In this document: positions 6,053 to 6,257 of the stretch, piece after piece | Layout: each line of letters starts with the position of its first letter | Position numbering within the stretch: position 1 is the stretch's first letter | Assembly (NCBI GenBank): GCA_030642645.1 | Contig: DAOWNJ010000059.1 | Span: 1-6,257 of the forward strand | Source of the DNA: Dehalococcoidia bacterium | GTDB lineage: Bacteria; Chloroflexota; Dehalococcoidia; E44-bin15; DAOWNJ01 | Reading direction: 5' to 3' | Length of the DNA: 6,257 bases | The notes under the pieces: generated by a model | What the model saw: only the letters and a program-made list of their open reading frames with translations | The model's database searches: none | What the model was told of the DNA's origin: nothing | Translations under genes and position numbers: made by a program

Positions 6053-6057
6053 CCTCC
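6053..6057 (-). promoter_or_regulatory. Ribosome binding site for holB
   Basis: GGAGG on the minus strand lies four bases before ATG 6048, in the short gap after the lysA stop. It favours this ATG over the upstream in-frame ATGs (6072 and 6069), which fall inside lysA. Confidence 0.75.
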
Positions 6058-6058
6058 G

Positions 6059-6257
6059 CTACACAACATCATGGCTCATCAAGTCCTCGTAGCTCTCTCT
6101 TTGGCGGATGAGGCGGGCCTTGCCATCCTTGACCATAACGATTGCTGGCTTGAGTGCTGAGTTGTAGTTTGAGGCCATCGCAAGGCAGTAGGCACCGGAT
6201 GAGGGGATGGCGATTATGTCTCCAGACTCCAGGTGTGGCAGGTAAATATCCCTTATC
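6059..6257 (-). CDS. lysA: Diaminopimelate decarboxylase, C-terminal end (partial)
   Basis: LysA is the PLP-dependent enzyme that converts meso-diaminopimelate to lysine, the last step of that pathway. Only the last 65 residues are in the window; the start lies beyond 6257. The stretch LESGDIIAIPSSGAYCLAMA followed by SNYNSALKPAIVMV is the characteristic end of the beta-barrel domain. The GAY tyrosine is the family's conserved cofactor- and substrate-site residue. The tail ends ARLIRQRESYEDLMSHDVV at TAG (6059-6061). The related ornithine/arginine decarboxylase group shares this fold, but the GAY...SNYN form and the R-R-E-(S/T)-Y-EDL tail are typical of LysA. The gene sits 10 bases upstream of holB, so the two are probably co-transcribed although their functions are unrelated. 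Confidence 0.92.
   Translation of the reverse strand, partial: IRDIYLPHLESGDIIAIPSSGAYCLAMASNYNSALKPAIVMVKDGKARLIRQRESYEDLMSHDVV

Noticed and set aside
6049..6072. Upstream holB start at 6072 (MMLCSGGSM...)
   Set aside because: It overlaps the end of lysA, adds residues unlike the family's start, and lacks the GGAGG that precedes ATG 6048.

Overview
The window is ordinary bacterial chromosome, dense with housekeeping DNA-replication genes, GC-rich (estimated by eye) and with heavy use of AGG for arginine. The helicase-loader sequence, the DnaD-type protein beside dnaB and the free-standing HNH protein best fit Chloroflexota, probably class Dehalococcoidia. That placement is inferred from recognised family features, not from a search. 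No RNA gene, insertion sequence, CRISPR array or phage gene is visible, and no gene-free stretch exceeds 40 bases.

Plus-strand block (1-3668): the 3' part of rplI (ribosomal protein L9, with an apparent one-base deletion near 201/202); dnaB (replicative helicase, TTG start four bases after rplI); a dnaD-like primosome gene overlapping dnaB by 8 bases; and a DnaC/DnaI-type helicase loader overlapping the dnaD-like gene by 74 bases. The loader is the most unusual item: a zinc-cysteine N-terminus followed by two complete AAA+ modules, related by a gap-free 187-residue duplication and differing at a key ATPase position. Together the last three genes look like a primosome cassette: helicase, DNA-remodelling adaptor and ATP-driven loader. 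A small HNH endonuclease gene follows (about 3697-4224). It lacks a Shine-Dalgarno site but has a good sigma-70-like promoter placed so that the message would begin at an ATG, suggesting leaderless expression.

Minus-strand block (6257-4229, convergent with the first): the 3' end of lysA (diaminopimelate decarboxylase), holB (DNA polymerase III delta-prime subunit) and a PSP1/RicT gene overlapping holB by 13 bases. The holB-ricT pairing matches the holB-yaaT order of Bacillus subtilis. The two blocks meet tail to tail with four bases between stop codons; a G-rich hairpin plus T run there may terminate the plus-strand transcript.

No wholly new system is evident. The points most worth checking are the tandem-AAA+ loader, its altered second sensor-1 site, the rplI frameshift and the leaderless HNH promoter.
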